Shown here: piece after piece, positions 7,760 through 16,593 of the stretch
Layout of the letters: each line of letters begins with the position of its first letter
Numbering within the stretch: position 1 is the stretch's first letter
Assembly: GCF_024172095.1 (NCBI RefSeq)
Contig: NZ_JAMZDX010000004.1
Coordinates: forward strand, 558,001 to 622,000
Direction: 5' to 3'
DNA length: 64,000 nt
Source of the DNA: Kitasatospora cinereorecta
Lineage (GTDB): Bacteria; Actinomycetota; Actinomycetes; Streptomycetales; Streptomycetaceae
Translations under genes and position numbers: made by a program
The notes under the pieces: generated by a model
Database searches by the model: none
What the model was told of the DNA's origin: nothing
The model's input: the letters and a program-made list of their open reading frames with translations, nothing else

Positions 7760-7856
7760 CTTCAGCTTAGCCGAAGCGGGGCGCAGCTGCCCTTGCCCGC
7801 CGCCACCCGATCGGGGCCGGCCGCGGCACCCATCGCAGTAAGGAGAACCGCTCGTC

Positions 7857-8804
7857 ATGAGCGCATCCGCCCGCACCGCACCTGTCCCCGTCCTGTCGTA
7901 CAGCCCCGTGGTCCTGCCCGTACCCGGGCGTCCCGTGGACCTCCAGGTACGCGTCTCCGCTCCCGAGTCCGGAACCGGCCTTCCCGTCATTCTGTTCTCC
8001 CACGGTCACGGCCCGTCGAACAACCTCTCCTCGCTGAACGGCTACGCGCCGCTCGCCAACGCCTGGGCGGCACAGGGATTCGTCGTCGTCCAGCCCACCC
8101 ACCTCACCTCCCGGACACTGAGCCACCTGGTCGCCGACGCCGCCGGTGCACCGGACTTCTGGCGCTCCCGTGCCGAGGACATGAGCCACCTCCTCGACCG
8201 GCTCGACGTGATCGAGCGCACCGTGCCGCAGCTCGCGGGACGGATCGACCACACCAAGGTCGCCCTCGCCGGACACTCCCTCGGCGGCTTCACCGCAGCC
8301 CTGCTCCTGGGCGCCGGGCTCAACGACCCCGACACGGGGAACGTGGTGCACCTGGTCGAGCCGCGGATCAAGGCGGGCGTACTCCTCGCCGCGCCCGGCA
8401 GGGGTGGCGACGTCTTCAACGGGCCCATGGCCCAGCACTGGCCGATCATCGGGGCCGTCGACTTCTCCACCATGGCCGCTCCCACCCTGGTCGTCGCAGG
8501 CGACAAGGACGACCCCCGGCACTTCACCGACGCGGGCCCGGATTGGCATGCCGACCCCTACATCCTTGCCCCCGGCCCCAAGTCCCTGCTCACCCTGTTC
8601 GGGGCGGAGCACGGACTCGGCGGGATCGCCGGATACGACGCCGCCGAGACCACCGACGAGAACCCCGAACGGGTTGCCGCCGTCGGGCGACTCACCGCGG
8701 CCTACCTCCACAGCCGCCTCCACCCCGGCGACCCGGCCTGGCAGGCCGCATGTGAGGCGCTGGGAACCGATCCCGACCCGATCGGACGAGTCGAAGCAAA
8801 GTAG
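7857..8804 (+). CDS. Alpha/beta hydrolase, chlorophyllase/PAF-acetylhydrolase-like
   Basis: 315 residues with no export signal. It shows the alpha/beta-hydrolase oxyanion region LPVILFSHGHG near residue 45, the nucleophile elbow AGHSLGG near 140, an acidic residue in VVAGDKDDP and a late His in GAEHGLGG, together a complete Ser-Asp-His triad. Ester hydrolysis in the cytoplasm is the safe call; the substrate is unknown. The ATG follows AAGGAGA. The two TetR operators upstream suggest induction when the TetR protein binds a ligand, perhaps an ester or other xenobiotic handled by this enzyme. Confidence 0.85.
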   Translation: MSASARTAPVPVLSYSPVVLPVPGRPVDLQVRVSAPESGTGLPVILFSHGHGPSNNLSSLNGYAPLANAWAAQGFVVVQPTHLTSRTLSHLVADAAGAPDFWRSRAEDMSHLLDRLDVIERTVPQLAGRIDHTKVALAGHSLGGFTAALLLGAGLNDPDTGNVVHLVEPRIKAGVLLAAPGRGGDVFNGPMAQHWPIIGAVDFSTMAAPTLVVAGDKDDPRHFTDAGPDWHADPYILAPGPKSLLTLFGAEHGLGGIAGYDAAETTDENPERVAAVGRLTAAYLHSRLHPGDPAWQAACEALGTDPDPIGRVEAK

Positions 8805-8820
8805 ACCGCCCGGACGCACG

Positions 8821-8856
8821 GCGCGGGGGTCACACCGGGCGCGGACGGCCCCGCGC
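8821..8856 (+). terminator. Hairpin after the hydrolase gene
   Basis: GCGCGGGG (8821-8828) pairs with CCCCGCGC (8849-8856), 16 bases after the stop. The loop is long (20 bases) and no T-run follows. Confidence 0.5.
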
Positions 8857-9092
8857 AACCCCCGACACAGGCAACTCCGGCTTCCTTGCCGGTATCACGT
8901 GCGCCTGACGGTCGGCCAGGTCATCGACCGGAATCGCCGTCCTCGCCGGACTGCACCCGGGCCCGACACCGACACCGCCCCCGGTGGGCGAGCCTGCGCC
9001 GGGCCCGGGTGGGGATCCGTCACATCCGATTCGACCGCGGGCGAGCCGGGAGGCACGGGACCCGTTGCGGAGATCAGCCGGAGCGCCCCCCG

Positions 9093-9788
9093 TCAGCCGC
9101 CCGCGGCCGTCTCCGGCACAGCCGTCTCCGGCACGGCCGTGGCCGCGTCGGGCCCGGGCCGGGTCGCGGCCGCGAGCGTGGCGCTGCCCAGCACGGCCGG
9201 GCCGACGAAGGACGGACTCGCGGGGAAAACCTGGCGCTCGACGTGGTCGACGACGAATCCGGCCGCCCGGATCGAGTCGAGCGTCGGACGGTTGCACTCG
9301 CAGCAGACCACGAGCCGGTTCAGCCAGTTCATCCGGTCCTGGTGGCGGGCCAGCTTCGGGTCCTCCGAGCGCATGTGCTCCAGGAAGAGCAGCCGCCCGC
9401 CGGGGCGCAGCACCCGGCCGAGCTGGCGCAGTGCCCGCTGCTGGTCGCTCACCCCGCAGAGCACCAGCGTCGACACGACGACGTCGAAGCTGTCGTCCTC
9501 GAACGGAAGGTCCTCGGCCGGCGCCCGCAGGACCGTGGTGCGCGGAGCCCGCTCCGCGACGTGGCGCTCCAGCCGGCGGACCATCGCCGGCTCGGGCTCG
9601 GTGACCGTCAGCGACTCGACGCCCTCGCCGTAGAGGGCGAGGTTGGCCCCGGTGCCGCCGCCGATCTCGAGCACCCGGCCGCCGGCCTCGGCGATCAACC
9701 GGCGACGCAGGTCGCTCAGGCCCTGCCGCTCGGCCTTGGCCATCATCCGGTCGTACGTCACCGCGAACAGTGTGCTTCTGATGCCCAT
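9093..9788 (-). CDS. Class I SAM-dependent methyltransferase
   Basis: 231 residues. Motif I is RVLEIGGGTGANLALY, the acidic residue ending strand 2 lies in LTVTEPEPAMVRR, and strand 4 is FDVVVSTLVLCGV followed by LRPGGRLLFLEHM, the UbiE/Coq5-like and METTL7-like arrangement. It should transfer a methyl group from S-adenosylmethionine to a small molecule; the substrate is not evident. The C-terminus is a low-complexity Ala/Thr/Pro tail containing a repeated AVPET unit. It is probably a single-gene unit; the next gene upstream on this strand begins about 1.7 kb away and ends at 9916. Confidence 0.85.
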   Translation of the reverse strand: MGIRSTLFAVTYDRMMAKAERQGLSDLRRRLIAEAGGRVLEIGGGTGANLALYGEGVESLTVTEPEPAMVRRLERHVAERAPRTTVLRAPAEDLPFEDDSFDVVVSTLVLCGVSDQQRALRQLGRVLRPGGRLLFLEHMRSEDPKLARHQDRMNWLNRLVVCCECNRPTLDSIRAAGFVVDHVERQVFPASPSFVGPAVLGSATLAAATRPGPDAATAVPETAVPETAAGG

Positions 9789-9915
9789 GACTGCCTCGAT
9801 TCACGGTCCGACGTTCTGCCTCGACGCTAGGCCCGTGCCGTGCCCGGCACATGGGGCGGATGCCTCATCTTCGGCGCCTTTCTCCGGGCCGTCGGCCCCG
9901 GAGCCGGCCCCGCTC

Positions 9916-11478
9916 TCAGAGCAGACCGTTCTGCACCGCGAAGAGGCAGGCCGAGGCCCGGGTCGAGGTCCCGATCTTGGCGTAGATGTGCTCGATGTGG
10001 TTGCGCGCGGTCTTGGGCGAGATCACCAGTTGTGCGGCGATCTCCTTGCTGGAGCAGCCGCGGGCCAACAGCCGCAGCACGTCGATCTCGCGGGTGGTCA
10101 GGCCCGCGGGCCCGGCGCTGCGTCGCGGCGTGCGGTGCCCTGCGGCCGCGAGGACCGCGGCGACCGCCTCGCCGTCCAGGCATCCGGCGGCGACCTCGGC
10201 GTGCAACTGCGCGGCGGCCTCCGCCGCCTGGAGCGCCGCCCGGTGCGGGCGCGGCTCGATCATCGACTGGTACGCGTCCGCGACGCCCAGGATCCGGCTC
10301 GGCCGGGAGATCGCGCCGCCCGCGAGCCCGCGCGGGTAGCCGGAGCCGTCCAGCCGCTCGCGATACTGCACGGCGACCGCGCCCAGGGGGGCGAGCGCCG
10401 GGGACTGCCGGAGCATCCGCTCCGTCAGATAGGGCTGCAACCGCACCCGTTCCCACTCCCCCGCGCCCAGCGGACCTGGTTTGTCCCAGATCGCGTTGGA
10501 GACGCCGAGGCGGCCCAGGCCATGAACCAGGCCGGCCCGGCGCAGCGTCGTGACCTCGGCCGGATCCATCCGCAGCCCGAGCGCCGCCGCCTCGGCCAGC
10601 GCCCCCACGGCACGGCCGTGGCCCAGGGTGTACGGGGACTTCAGATCCACGAAGTCGGCGACCGCGAGCAGCGCCGCGTCGAACTCCTCCTCGCCGAGCC
10701 ACACGCCGAGCGCGGGCTCGGCCCCGATCACCGCCTCCCAGGTACGGGCCGTGTCCAGTCCGCCCACGATCTCCTCGGGCTCCCGGCAGAACTCGACCGC
10801 GAGTCCGGGATCGAACTGCGTCCCCGCCCGACGCCTGACCAGCGCCGTGGCCGCGCCGGTTCCGCCGATCCGGTGCGCCACCTCGACGTACTCGGACAGC
10901 TGCGCGAGCCGGGAGGGCAGCGGCACGGCGTCGCCCTTGAGCTCTCCCGGCCAGCCGCGTCCGTCCCACTGCTCGTACGAGCCGGCCAGCGCCTCCTGCA
11001 CGGCGTCCGGCAGACCGAGCCGCCGGGCGAGCTCACGGGCCAGCGCCGAGTGCGAGTTGATCATCCCGTTCAGATCGCGGAACCCGCCGAGCGTGAACTC
11101 CAGGCCGACCCGGAACCGGTGCAGCGGCGGATTGCCCGATCCGATCAACCGGAGCGTCGCCGCCGCTCCTGCCAGGCTGCGCTGCTCGTAGGCGTACTTG
11201 CCCGACTTCAGCGTGATGTCGTCGCCGAACCACTTCGCCTGCTCGTGCGCGTCGGAGTGGCAGCCGACGTTGACCAGCAACGCGGTGTAGTAGACGACCA
11301 TCCGGGTGTCGTCGTCCAGGCCGAGCCGCTCGGCCAGCCGCAAGGCGATCAGGCACTGGCGCAGCACGTGCTCCATCGGCTGGCCGAAGCCCAGGTCCAC
11401 GCCCAGGGAGAGCGCGGCCACCAGCTCTGCCAGACGCACCCCCGCTCCGCTCTCCGCGCGGCTCGTCACCGTCACCAC
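9916..11478 (-). CDS. HD-GYP-like domain protein with C-terminal LuxR helix-turn-helix
   Basis: 520 residues. An N-terminal helical HD-like region is followed by an HD-GYP-type domain (about residues 285-400) and a LuxR-type HTH at about 460-520 (LTTREIDVLRLLARG to TARNHIEHIYAKIG). The metal site looks incomplete: the expected HD of HDIGK is HG (HGLGRLGV), and the HHE before the DGxGYP motif is YRE, although LDGSGYP itself is intact. Loss of cyclic-di-nucleotide phosphodiesterase activity is therefore likely, leaving a ligand-sensing transcription factor. The GTG at 11478 follows GGAGG by 6 bases; the longer frame upstream has poor codon bias. Confidence 0.82.
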   Translation of the reverse strand: MVTVTSRAESGAGVRLAELVAALSLGVDLGFGQPMEHVLRQCLIALRLAERLGLDDDTRMVVYYTALLVNVGCHSDAHEQAKWFGDDITLKSGKYAYEQRSLAGAAATLRLIGSGNPPLHRFRVGLEFTLGGFRDLNGMINSHSALARELARRLGLPDAVQEALAGSYEQWDGRGWPGELKGDAVPLPSRLAQLSEYVEVAHRIGGTGAATALVRRRAGTQFDPGLAVEFCREPEEIVGGLDTARTWEAVIGAEPALGVWLGEEEFDAALLAVADFVDLKSPYTLGHGRAVGALAEAAALGLRMDPAEVTTLRRAGLVHGLGRLGVSNAIWDKPGPLGAGEWERVRLQPYLTERMLRQSPALAPLGAVAVQYRERLDGSGYPRGLAGGAISRPSRILGVADAYQSMIEPRPHRAALQAAEAAAQLHAEVAAGCLDGEAVAAVLAAAGHRTPRRSAGPAGLTTREIDVLRLLARGCSSKEIAAQLVISPKTARNHIEHIYAKIGTSTRASACLFAVQNGLL

Positions 11479-11634
11479 GCTACGCCTCCGCGCGCCGCCG
11501 ATCCCGGTCCATGTGACAGAGGCGGAGACGCAGGACGGCCCGTGGCCGCACCGCGGTGAAGCTGGGACCGCCGGCCAGGTGTTCGTCGGACGGGCGTGGC
11601 TGGTGGTGGCGGTCCGTGCGTGGTCGGTCTCCGA

Positions 11635-11671
11635 GGCCTGCTGCGCACGGAGGACGGCATCCGAGCAGGCC
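11635..11671 (-). terminator. Possible terminator of the GH1 gene
   Basis: GGCCTGCT (11635-11642) and AGCAGGCC (11664-11671) can pair, ending 5 bases beyond the GH1 stop on its strand. The 21-base loop makes it a weak call. Confidence 0.35.
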
Positions 11672-11675
11672 GCTC

Positions 11676-13031
11676 CTACCTCTCGTGCTGCGCCCGATGG
11701 CCGCTGATCAGGTCGCGGTACCAGGCGTACGAGGCCTTCGGCGTCCGCCGCTGCGTCTCGAAGTCCACGTGCACCAGGCCGAAGCGCTGGTGGTAGCCCT
11801 CGGCCCACTCGAAGTTGTCGATGAGCGACCAGGTGAAGTAGCCGCGGACGTCGACGCCTTCGGCGACTGCGGCGGCGACGGCGTCGAGGTGGCCGGCCAG
11901 GTAGTCGATGCGCGGCTGGTCGTCGACGGTGCCGTCGGCGGACGGCTTGTCGTCGACTGAGCAGCCGTTCTCGGTGATGGTGACGGGCGGCAGGGCCGCG
12001 CCGTAGCGCTCCCGCAGGCCGACCAGAAGCTCCCGCAGGCCGTCGGGCACGACGGGCCAGCCGAAGGCGGTGCGGGGGACGTCCTCGATCTCGGCCTGGG
12101 TGAAGGGGAGACCGGGGTCGGTGGGGGCGGCGATGGCGGTCGGGTTGTAGTAGTTGACGCCGAGGCCGTCGAGGGCGGTACCGGCGATCAGGTCGAGGTC
12201 ACCCGGGCGGACGGCGCCGTACAGGTCGTCCGGAACGCCGAAGGCGGAGAGGTCGGGGTAGCGGCCGAGCAGGACCGGGTCGGTGAAGAGCCGGTTGTGG
12301 AGGGCGTCGTACGCGGCGGCCGCCGCGCGGTCGGCCTCGGCCGGGCCGGCCGGGCGGACGGGGGTGAGGTTGTTGGTGAGCTGGACCCGCAGGCCCCGCT
12401 CGTGCAGTGCGGCGGCGGCCAGGCCGTGGCCGAGGAGCTGGTGGTGGGCGGTGGGGAGGGATTCGAGCATCAGCGTCCGGCCCGGGGCGTGGATGCCGAG
12501 GGCGTAGCCGTAGACGGTGTGGACGAAGGGCTCGTTGAGGGTGATCCACTCCGGGACGCGGTCGCCGAGCCGGTCGGCCATCACGGCGGCGTACTCGGCG
12601 AAGCGGTACGCCGTGTCGCGCTCCAGCCAGCCGCCGGTGTCCTCCAGTGCCTGCGGGAGGTCCCAGTGGAAGAGGGTGGGCAGCGGGGTGATCCCGGCTG
12701 CCAGCAGGGCGTCGACCAGGCGGTCGTAGAAGGCGAGACCGGCCGGGTTGGCGGGGCCGCTGCCGGTCGGCTGGATGCGGGGCCAGGCGACGGAGAAGCG
12801 GTAGGCGTCCAGGCCGAGGCCGCGCATCAGCTCGATGTCCTCGGGATACCGGTGGTAGTGGTCGCAGGCCACCGCCCCCGTGTGCCCGTCGCGGACGGCG
12901 CCGGGCCGGGCGACGAAGGTGTCCCAGACGGATGGTCCGCGGCCGTCCTCCCCCACCGCCCCCTCGATCTGGTACGCGGCGGTGGCGGCACCCCAGCGGA
13001 ACCCCGCCGGCAGGTCGTAACGGTCCGGCAT
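11676..13031 (-). CDS. Glycoside hydrolase family 1 beta-glucosidase
   Basis: 451 residues, the normal GH1 length. It begins with the family N-terminal signature FRWGAATAAYQIEGA; the acid/base Glu is in ITLNEP and the nucleophile Glu in ITENG; it ends with the WSLIDNFEWAEGYHQRFGLVHVDF block. It hydrolyses terminal beta-glucosyl residues, probably from cellobiose-like or aryl glucosides taken up into the cytoplasm, since no signal peptide is seen. The ATG at 13031 has AGGAGG 5 bases upstream. A perfect palindrome 15 bases before the start should control it. No sugar transporter lies next to it, so it may serve a transport system encoded elsewhere. Confidence 0.93.
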   Translation of the reverse strand: MPDRYDLPAGFRWGAATAAYQIEGAVGEDGRGPSVWDTFVARPGAVRDGHTGAVACDHYHRYPEDIELMRGLGLDAYRFSVAWPRIQPTGSGPANPAGLAFYDRLVDALLAAGITPLPTLFHWDLPQALEDTGGWLERDTAYRFAEYAAVMADRLGDRVPEWITLNEPFVHTVYGYALGIHAPGRTLMLESLPTAHHQLLGHGLAAAALHERGLRVQLTNNLTPVRPAGPAEADRAAAAAYDALHNRLFTDPVLLGRYPDLSAFGVPDDLYGAVRPGDLDLIAGTALDGLGVNYYNPTAIAAPTDPGLPFTQAEIEDVPRTAFGWPVVPDGLRELLVGLRERYGAALPPVTITENGCSVDDKPSADGTVDDQPRIDYLAGHLDAVAAAVAEGVDVRGYFTWSLIDNFEWAEGYHQRFGLVHVDFETQRRTPKASYAWYRDLISGHRAQHER

Positions 13032-13045
13032 GACAGCCTCCTGAC

Positions 13046-13070
13046 GTAACATGAGGAGCACTCATGTTAC
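13046..13070. promoter_or_regulatory. 25-bp perfect palindrome before the GH1 gene
   Basis: Arms GTAACATGAG (13046-13055) and CTCATGTTAC (13061-13070) around GAGCA, between the TetR stop and the GH1 start. It differs from the GTTA-type operators of the adjacent TetR gene, so the regulator is probably encoded elsewhere. Confidence 0.65.
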
Positions 13071-13124
13071 CGATGTGGCGCCGAAACACCAGGGGTGGTC
13101 GCAGCGCCGCAGGAAGCGCGGCGG

Positions 13125-13781
13125 TCAGCGCCCGGTGAGGGCGTCCACCTCGGCGGCGTAGAGGCGGGCCGGGTCGAAGCCCATGCCGGCGAAGTGGCCG
13201 GCCAGCTCCAGGGACAGCACGCCGTGCAGGCGGGTCCAGACGGTCAGAGCGTGGCGGAGCACCGACGACGGGGCCGGATGGTCGCCCGCCCAGTCGCGGT
13301 GATCGCCGAGGTGGTCGTCGAGAGCTGTCGCAGCGACGGACGGCGCAGCGGCGGCACAGGCGGCGCAGGCGTCGAGGAGGACGGCCATGATCTCGCCGGC
13401 GATCCGGGTGGTGTCCTCCGGGGCGTGGTAGCCGGGCACCGGCGTGCCGTAGACCAGCAGGTACCGCTGAGGGTCGTCGAGCGCCCAGCCGCGCAGGGCG
13501 TGGGCCAGCCCGGCGAGGTCGGCGCCGGCTCCGCCCCGCTCCCGGAAGGTGTCGGCGAGGCTGCGGTAGGCGTCCCGGACGAGCTCGGTGATCAGTTCGT
13601 CGCGGTTGGCGTAGTAGCGGTAGAGCGCGGGACCGCTCACGCCCATCCGCTTGGCGATGGCGTTGAGGGACAGCGCCGAGGCGCCGGCGGTGGCGATCTG
13701 CTCCCACGCGTGCTGCTTGATCTCGTCCCGCACCTGGGCGCGGTAGCGCTCCCGGGGAGTCCTCGCGTCCGACTCGGCCAC
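13125..13781 (-). CDS. TetR-family regulator divergent from an MDR oxidoreductase
   Basis: 218 residues from the GTG at 13781, which has GGAGG 5 bases upstream; a longer start at 13838 would sit inside an operator and has no such site. The helix-turn-helix is ASALSLNAIAKRMGVSGPALYRYYANRDELITELV, followed by a TetR C-terminal domain of the WHG type (ALRGWALDDPQRYLLVYGTPVPGY). Two GTTA-type 15-bp operators lie between it and the oxidoreductase at 13916, so it most likely represses itself and that gene. It is also upstream of the GH1 gene on the same strand, but a separate palindrome there suggests independent control. Confidence 0.88.
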   Translation of the reverse strand: MAESDARTPRERYRAQVRDEIKQHAWEQIATAGASALSLNAIAKRMGVSGPALYRYYANRDELITELVRDAYRSLADTFRERGGAGADLAGLAHALRGWALDDPQRYLLVYGTPVPGYHAPEDTTRIAGEIMAVLLDACAACAAAAPSVAATALDDHLGDHRDWAGDHPAPSSVLRHALTVWTRLHGVLSLELAGHFAGMGFDPARLYAAEVDALTGR

Positions 13782-13823
13782 TGCCGCCTCCCGACCTCGG
13801 CCGGACCCGACGCCGACACTCTT

Positions 13824-13883
13824 GTTAGAGGTTATCACTTTCCTTCTTGACTCTCACTGAAGCGCGGAGTTATAACTTCTAAC
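13824..13883. promoter_or_regulatory. Paired TetR-type operators
   Basis: GTTAGAGGTTATCAC (13824-13838) and GTTATAACTTCTAAC (13869-13883) fit a shared palindromic pattern GTTANAANTTNTAAC, the second almost perfectly. They are 45 bp apart centre to centre and flank an AT-rich stretch that should hold the divergent promoters. Confidence 0.7.
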
Positions 13884-13915
13884 GAACACAACAAGCTCTA
13901 CGAAAGGGGACGGTC

Positions 13916-14950
13916 ATGGAGACGACCGACCGCATGACCCAGGTCGTTCTGCCCGGCATCGTGGCGCCGGAGGGGCTGGAGATCCGCCACGGACGCATAC
14001 CGCAGGCCGGTCCCGGGCAGCTCGTCGTCGCGATGGAGGCGAGCGGCGTCTCGTTCGCGGAGCAGCAGATGCGCCGCGGCCGGTACTACGACCAGCCGCC
14101 GTTCCCGTTCGTCCCCGGCTACGACCTGGTCGGCCGGGTGCTCGCCACGGGCGCCGGGGTCGACCCGGGCCTGGCCGGGCGGCGGGTCGCCGCGCTGCTG
14201 AAGGTCGGCGGATGGTCCAGCCACGTGGTGCTCGACGCGGCGGACGCGGTCGAGGTCCCGGACGGGCTCAGCGCCGCCGAGGCGGAGACCGTCGTGGTCA
14301 ACGGCATCACCGCCTGGCAGATGCTGCACCGCCGGGCGCGGGTGCGGGCCGGGCAGACCGTCCTGGTGCACGGCGCGAGCGGCGGCGTGGGATCCGTCCT
14401 GGTCCAACTCGCCCACGCGGCCGGCGCGACGGTCATCGGCACAGCGTCCGCCCGGCACCACGACGCCCTGCGGGAACTCGGCGTGATCCCCGTCGACTAC
14501 CGCAGCGGGAACGTCGCCGCCCGGGTACGGGAGCTGGCGCCCGGCGGAGTGGACGCGGTCTTCGACCACGTCGGCGGCCAAAGCGTGATCGACTCCTGGC
14601 ACCTGCTCGCCGACGGCGGCACCCTCGTCGCCTACGGCAGCGCCTCCACCCGCGACGACACCGGCTCCAAGCAGTGGCCGGTCCTGAAGATCCTCGCCCG
14701 CACCTGGCTCTGGAACACCCTCCCCAACGGGCGGCGCGCGTACTTCTACAACATCTGGGCCGGCCGCGCCCTCGGCAAGGACCGCTTCCGCGCCCGCCTG
14801 CGCACCGACCTCACCGAGGTGTTCGGCGCCCTGCACCGGGGCGACATCACCGCCCGCATCGCCGCCCGGCTCCCGCTCGCCCGGGCCGCCGAGGCCCTCA
14901 GCCTGGCGGAGTCCGGCACCGTCACCGGCAAGATCGTCCTGACGCCATGA
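13916..14950 (+). CDS. Medium-chain (quinone oxidoreductase-like) reductase
   Basis: 344 residues. The N-terminal GroES-like fold (APEGLEIRHGRIPQAGPGQLVV) lacks the usual catalytic zinc Cys and has the VSFAEQQMRRGRYY loop of the synaptic-vesicle VAT-1/quinone reductase-like group. The Rossmann site is VLVHGASGGVGSVLVQLAHAAG and the protein ends in GKIVLTP. It should reduce an activated carbonyl or quinone with NADPH. The ATG follows AAGGGGA. The paired GTTA operators upstream and the divergent TetR gene indicate a self-contained inducible detoxification or catabolic unit. It is not closely similar to the other MDR enzyme at 3033. Confidence 0.87.
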   Translation: METTDRMTQVVLPGIVAPEGLEIRHGRIPQAGPGQLVVAMEASGVSFAEQQMRRGRYYDQPPFPFVPGYDLVGRVLATGAGVDPGLAGRRVAALLKVGGWSSHVVLDAADAVEVPDGLSAAEAETVVVNGITAWQMLHRRARVRAGQTVLVHGASGGVGSVLVQLAHAAGATVIGTASARHHDALRELGVIPVDYRSGNVAARVRELAPGGVDAVFDHVGGQSVIDSWHLLADGGTLVAYGSASTRDDTGSKQWPVLKILARTWLWNTLPNGRRAYFYNIWAGRALGKDRFRARLRTDLTEVFGALHRGDITARIAARLPLARAAEALSLAESGTVTGKIVLTP

Positions 14951-15008
14951 TCCCCACGCTCCACCACCGGGCCTTCCCGATCGCCGGGCCCTGACCGGCC
15001 CCGGCATC

Positions 15009-15024
15009 AGGGCCGGTCGGCCCT
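15009..15024. promoter_or_regulatory. Dos-type box upstream of the first USP gene
   Basis: AGGGCCG-GT-CGGCCCT, a perfect 16-bp palindrome 81 bases before the USP start at 15106. It is a type member of the GGGCCG-NN-CGGCCC family in this window. Confidence 0.7.
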
Positions 15025-15105
15025 CGCCCGCCCCGCGCGGTGCTGCCTACCGTGAGTGGTGTCCGGCCGTGTGCGGACACGGCCACTCGACCGGCTGGAG
15101 GAGTG

Positions 15106-15978
15106 ATGGCAACCGCCGCTGAACGCCGCTCCGTCGTACTCGGCGTCGACTCCCAGGACGTCCACCCCATGGTGATCGGCTGGGCGGCGGCCGAAGCCGA
15201 CCGGCGCGGCCTCCCGCTGCGGCTGGTCCACGCCGTCCCCGACGAACTCCGCGACCTGCGCGGCTTCGACGGCGGCCGCTACCACCAGGCGCTGCGCACC
15301 CGCGGCGACACCGCGCTGGAAAAGGTGCTCGGCATCGTCCACGAGCGCCGGCCCGGCCTCGAAGCGACCGCGGTCCTCGTCGACGGCAGCCGCGTCCACA
15401 CGCTGTGCCGGGAGTCGGCCGAGGCGGAACTCGTCGTCCTCGGCTCCCGCGGCCTCGGTCGGCTGGAGGAGTTCCTCAGCGGGTACTCGGTGGTCGTCCC
15501 GGTGAGCGCCCAGGCACACTGCCCGGTCGTGGTGGTCCGCGCGCCGGAGCACACCACCCAGGAACCGCCGTACGTGGTCGTCGGCGTGGACGGGTCCCGC
15601 TCCTGCGAGTACGCCGCCCGGTTCGCCGCCGACCTCGCCGCCCGCCGCGGGGCCGCCCTGCGCGCGGTGTGGGCGTGGCAGGTGCCGCCGGTCGTGCCGT
15701 TCGACGAACACCTCGCCGCCGACGAGATCCGGCGGCAGATGCACGAGACCACCGCCGGCTGCCGGACCGACCACCCGGACCTCGACCTGACCCACGAGGT
15801 CCTCACCGGCCACCCCGTCGAGGAACTGGCGCGCGTCTCCGCCCACGCGCTCGCCGTCGTCGTCGGACGCCGCGGCCACGGCGGCTTCACCGGCATGCGG
15901 CTCGGCTCCGTCCCGCACGGCCTGTTGCACCGCGCGCCCTGCCCGGTCGTCATCGTCCCCGCCCCCGACCACCCCTGA
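15106..15978 (+). CDS. Universal stress protein, two tandem USP domains
   Basis: 290 residues with two USP folds (about 10-145 and 155-288). The second carries the complete ATP-binding pattern G-x2-G-x9-G-S (VGRRGHGG to LGSVPHG); the first has the same glycines but Tyr after the last (SGYS). Tandem USPs of this size are abundant DosR-regulon members in mycobacteria and are thought to bind ATP and slow growth under hypoxia. GGAGGAG precedes the ATG at 15106. A perfect Dos-type palindrome lies about 80 bases upstream, and a flavodoxin gene follows 68 bases downstream, probably in the same transcript. Confidence 0.9.
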   Translation: MATAAERRSVVLGVDSQDVHPMVIGWAAAEADRRGLPLRLVHAVPDELRDLRGFDGGRYHQALRTRGDTALEKVLGIVHERRPGLEATAVLVDGSRVHTLCRESAEAELVVLGSRGLGRLEEFLSGYSVVVPVSAQAHCPVVVVRAPEHTTQEPPYVVVGVDGSRSCEYAARFAADLAARRGAALRAVWAWQVPPVVPFDEHLAADEIRRQMHETTAGCRTDHPDLDLTHEVLTGHPVEELARVSAHALAVVVGRRGHGGFTGMRLGSVPHGLLHRAPCPVVIVPAPDHP

Positions 15979-16046
15979 GCCCGCGCCCCCGCACACCGAC
16001 CGCCCTCCGACCACCCTTCGACCGCCCTCCGACCGAGGTGAGAACG

Positions 16047-16580
16047 ATGCAGGCCCTGATCGTCTACGAGAGCATGTACGGCAACACCCGCGAGATCGCC
16101 GAAGCGATCGCCGAGGGCGTCCACGAGGCCCAGCCGGACGCCTCGGTGCGCTGCCTGCCGGTCGCCCAGGCCGACCTCGACCTCACCCGCACCGCCGACC
16201 TGCTGGTCGTCGGCGGCCCGACCCACATGCACGGCATGTCCAGCGGACTCAGCCGCCGCATGGCCGTCAAGGCCGAGGCCGGGAAGGACGGGCACCGCGA
16301 GCAGGCCCACGAGGCCGCCACCACGGCCGAGGGCCCGGGACTGCGCACCTGGTTCCGCTCCCTCCCCGACACCGAACCCGGCACCCACGCCGCCGCGTTC
16401 GACACCCGCGCCGACATCAAGCACTCCGGCGGAGCGGCCGACGGCATCGCCCGGCGCCTGACGCAGCACCACTACGACCTCACCACCGAACCCGAGGGCT
16501 TCATCGTGGAGGAGTCCGACGGGCCGCTGCGGGCCGGGGAACTCGAACGCGCCAAGTCCTGGGGCGCGCAGCTGGTGTGA
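16047..16580 (+). CDS. Flavodoxin-family protein
   Basis: 177 residues. The FMN phosphate loop is IVYESMYGNTREIAEAI at residues 4-20 and the second flavin loop is VVGGPTHMHGMS. It is longer than short-chain flavodoxins because of an insertion around residues 85-125, and matches the actinomycete FMN-binding flavodoxin-domain family. A redox role, electron carriage or quinone reduction, is likely but the partner is unknown. It follows the USP gene by 68 bases and probably shares its Dos-type promoter. Confidence 0.85.
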   Translation: MQALIVYESMYGNTREIAEAIAEGVHEAQPDASVRCLPVAQADLDLTRTADLLVVGGPTHMHGMSSGLSRRMAVKAEAGKDGHREQAHEAATTAEGPGLRTWFRSLPDTEPGTHAAAFDTRADIKHSGGAADGIARRLTQHHYDLTTEPEGFIVEESDGPLRAGELERAKSWGAQLV

Positions 16581-16593
16581 CGTGCGACCGGTC

